Origin: Candidatus Gastranaerophilales bacterium
GTDB lineage: Bacteria; Cyanobacteriota; Vampirovibrionia; Gastranaerophilales; Gastranaerophilaceae
NCBI GenBank assembly: GCA_900767135.1
Contig: CAAFYU010000067.1
Span: forward strand, 1 to 64,000
Reading direction: 5' to 3'
DNA: 64,000 nt
The translations under genes and the position numbers were made by a program. The notes beneath the pieces are model-generated. The model ran no database searches. It was not told the DNA's origin and saw only the letters and a program-made list of their open reading frames with translations. Positions 63,643-64,000 of this stretch are shown here, in pieces; position 1 is the first letter of the stretch; the number at the start of each line of letters is the position of its first letter.

Positions 63643-63882
63643 TTACAGTGCACCATGGAAAGTTCTTGAAATAACATCATCTTGTTGCTCTTTTGTAAGC
63701 TTAATAAAGTTTACGGCATACCCAGAAACTCTCACTGTTAATTGTGGGTATTTTTCAGGGTGTGCTTGAGCATCAAGCAATGTTTCTCTGTTGAATACGT
63801 TTACGTTCAAGTGGTGACCACCTTTTTCAACGTAACCATCTATTAAGTTTATTAAATTTTCTTCCTGCATTGTTGTAGGCAT
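63643..63882 (-). CDS. grcA: Autonomous glycyl radical cofactor (PFL C-terminal domain)
   Basis: 79 aa equal to the extreme C-terminus of pyruvate formate-lyase: [37 protein letters not shown], and the radical glycine in [20 protein letters not shown] lies eight bases before ATG, favouring a free-standing protein that can repair an oxygen-cleaved PFL, as YfiD does. The frame stays open to the window edge, but the upstream part is repeat-derived (63909-63966) and not PFL-like, so a PFL truncated or split by a repeat is the alternative. Confidence 0.82.
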   Translation of the reverse strand: MPTTMQEENLINLIDGYVEKGGHHLNVNVFNRETLLDAQAHPEKYPQLTVRVSGYAVNFIKLTKEQQDDVISRTFHGAL

Positions 63883-63908
63883 GATTTTTTCCTTTCTTGT
63901 TGGTTTGT

Positions 63909-63966
63909 ACCCCTCTCCGGAATTTCTAAGTTCGGTTCGGCAGAGTCCGTTGGGGTGAGGAGGGAC
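63909..63966. repeat. CCCCTCTCC...GGGGTGAGGAGGG dispersed repeat
   Basis: CCCCTCTCCGGAATT at one end and TTGGGGTGAGGAGGG at the other, much richer in G and C than its surroundings; the same type as 19796-19853. It lies immediately upstream of grcA. Confidence 0.6.
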
Positions 63967-64000
63967 TCCGTAATCTTTTTCTGTTGTTTCGTTACTCTGC

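Overview
The window is AT-rich, densely coded bacterial chromosome with both strands used and no phage, plasmid or rRNA genes. The envelope genes (MlaF/MlaE lipid transporter, an AsmA-like giant protein, a type IV prepilin-like protein) point to a diderm. The fermentation genes (glycyl-radical spare domain with pyruvate formate-lyase activase, succinate-to-4-hydroxybutyrate cluster) point to an anaerobe. The gene set (Rne/Rng RNase beside a TIGR03960 radical-SAM protein, GT-D glycosyltransferase, LL-DAP-aminotransferase-like enzyme, many lineage-specific proteins) suggests a gut Vampirovibrionia/Gastranaerophilales (non-photosynthetic Cyanobacteria relative). That placement is inference. TGA is a stop here, as shown by the prfB autoregulatory frameshift.

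Layout. 1-6.1 kb: partial MBL-fold hydrolase, soluble CitA/DcuS-like kinase, and a divergent cat1 / sucD-4hbD-PQ-loop cluster converting succinate to 4-hydroxybutyrate. 6.1-11.2 kb: a possible structured RNA, a DMT exporter, and two long lineage-specific proteins around a repeat-rich 1 kb gap. 11.2-13.6 kb: rimP-nusA operon with an attenuator-like leader, split by a small inverted-repeat element carrying a four-helix-bundle (S23) gene. 13.7-21.5 kb: minus-strand genes for an aminotransferase, MlaFE, two small membrane proteins, RNase E/G and a radical-SAM protein. 21.6-26.5 kb: GT-D glycosyltransferase, prepilin with a C10 tract, HEPN/MNT pair, agmatinase. 26.5-34.4 kb: ligA, SIMPL protein, a glycine-zipper protein, a small unlisted gene, a uridine-kinase-like enzyme and trxB. 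34.5-42.9 kb: a long minus-strand run (sigma factor, gcvPB, CoA-dehydratase-activase-like protein, membrane protein, miaA, AsmA). 43-64 kb: Usp, sugar ABC permeases, two amino-acid permeases, glyQ, purA, a phosphodiester glycosidase with a structured leader, prfB, tcdA, serS, tRNA-Thr, mnmA, pflA, grcA.

The most unusual signals are as follows. (1) A dispersed family of inverted-repeat elements has four copies; one carries the S23 gene between rimP and nusA, and the others look like deletion derivatives. (2) A second, REP-like family of palindromes has a GTAG foot; one copy together with another repeat creates an in-frame N-terminal extension on an ABC permease. (3) Five genes have a -10 box exactly 6 nt before ATG and no Shine-Dalgarno, implying leaderless mRNAs. 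(4) A C10 homopolymer puts the start of a prepilin out of frame, suggesting phase variation. (5) Three paralogous glycine-zipper proteins are present, and several lineage-specific genes share an AT-rich upstream box. (6) Several candidate RNA regulators occur in leaders.
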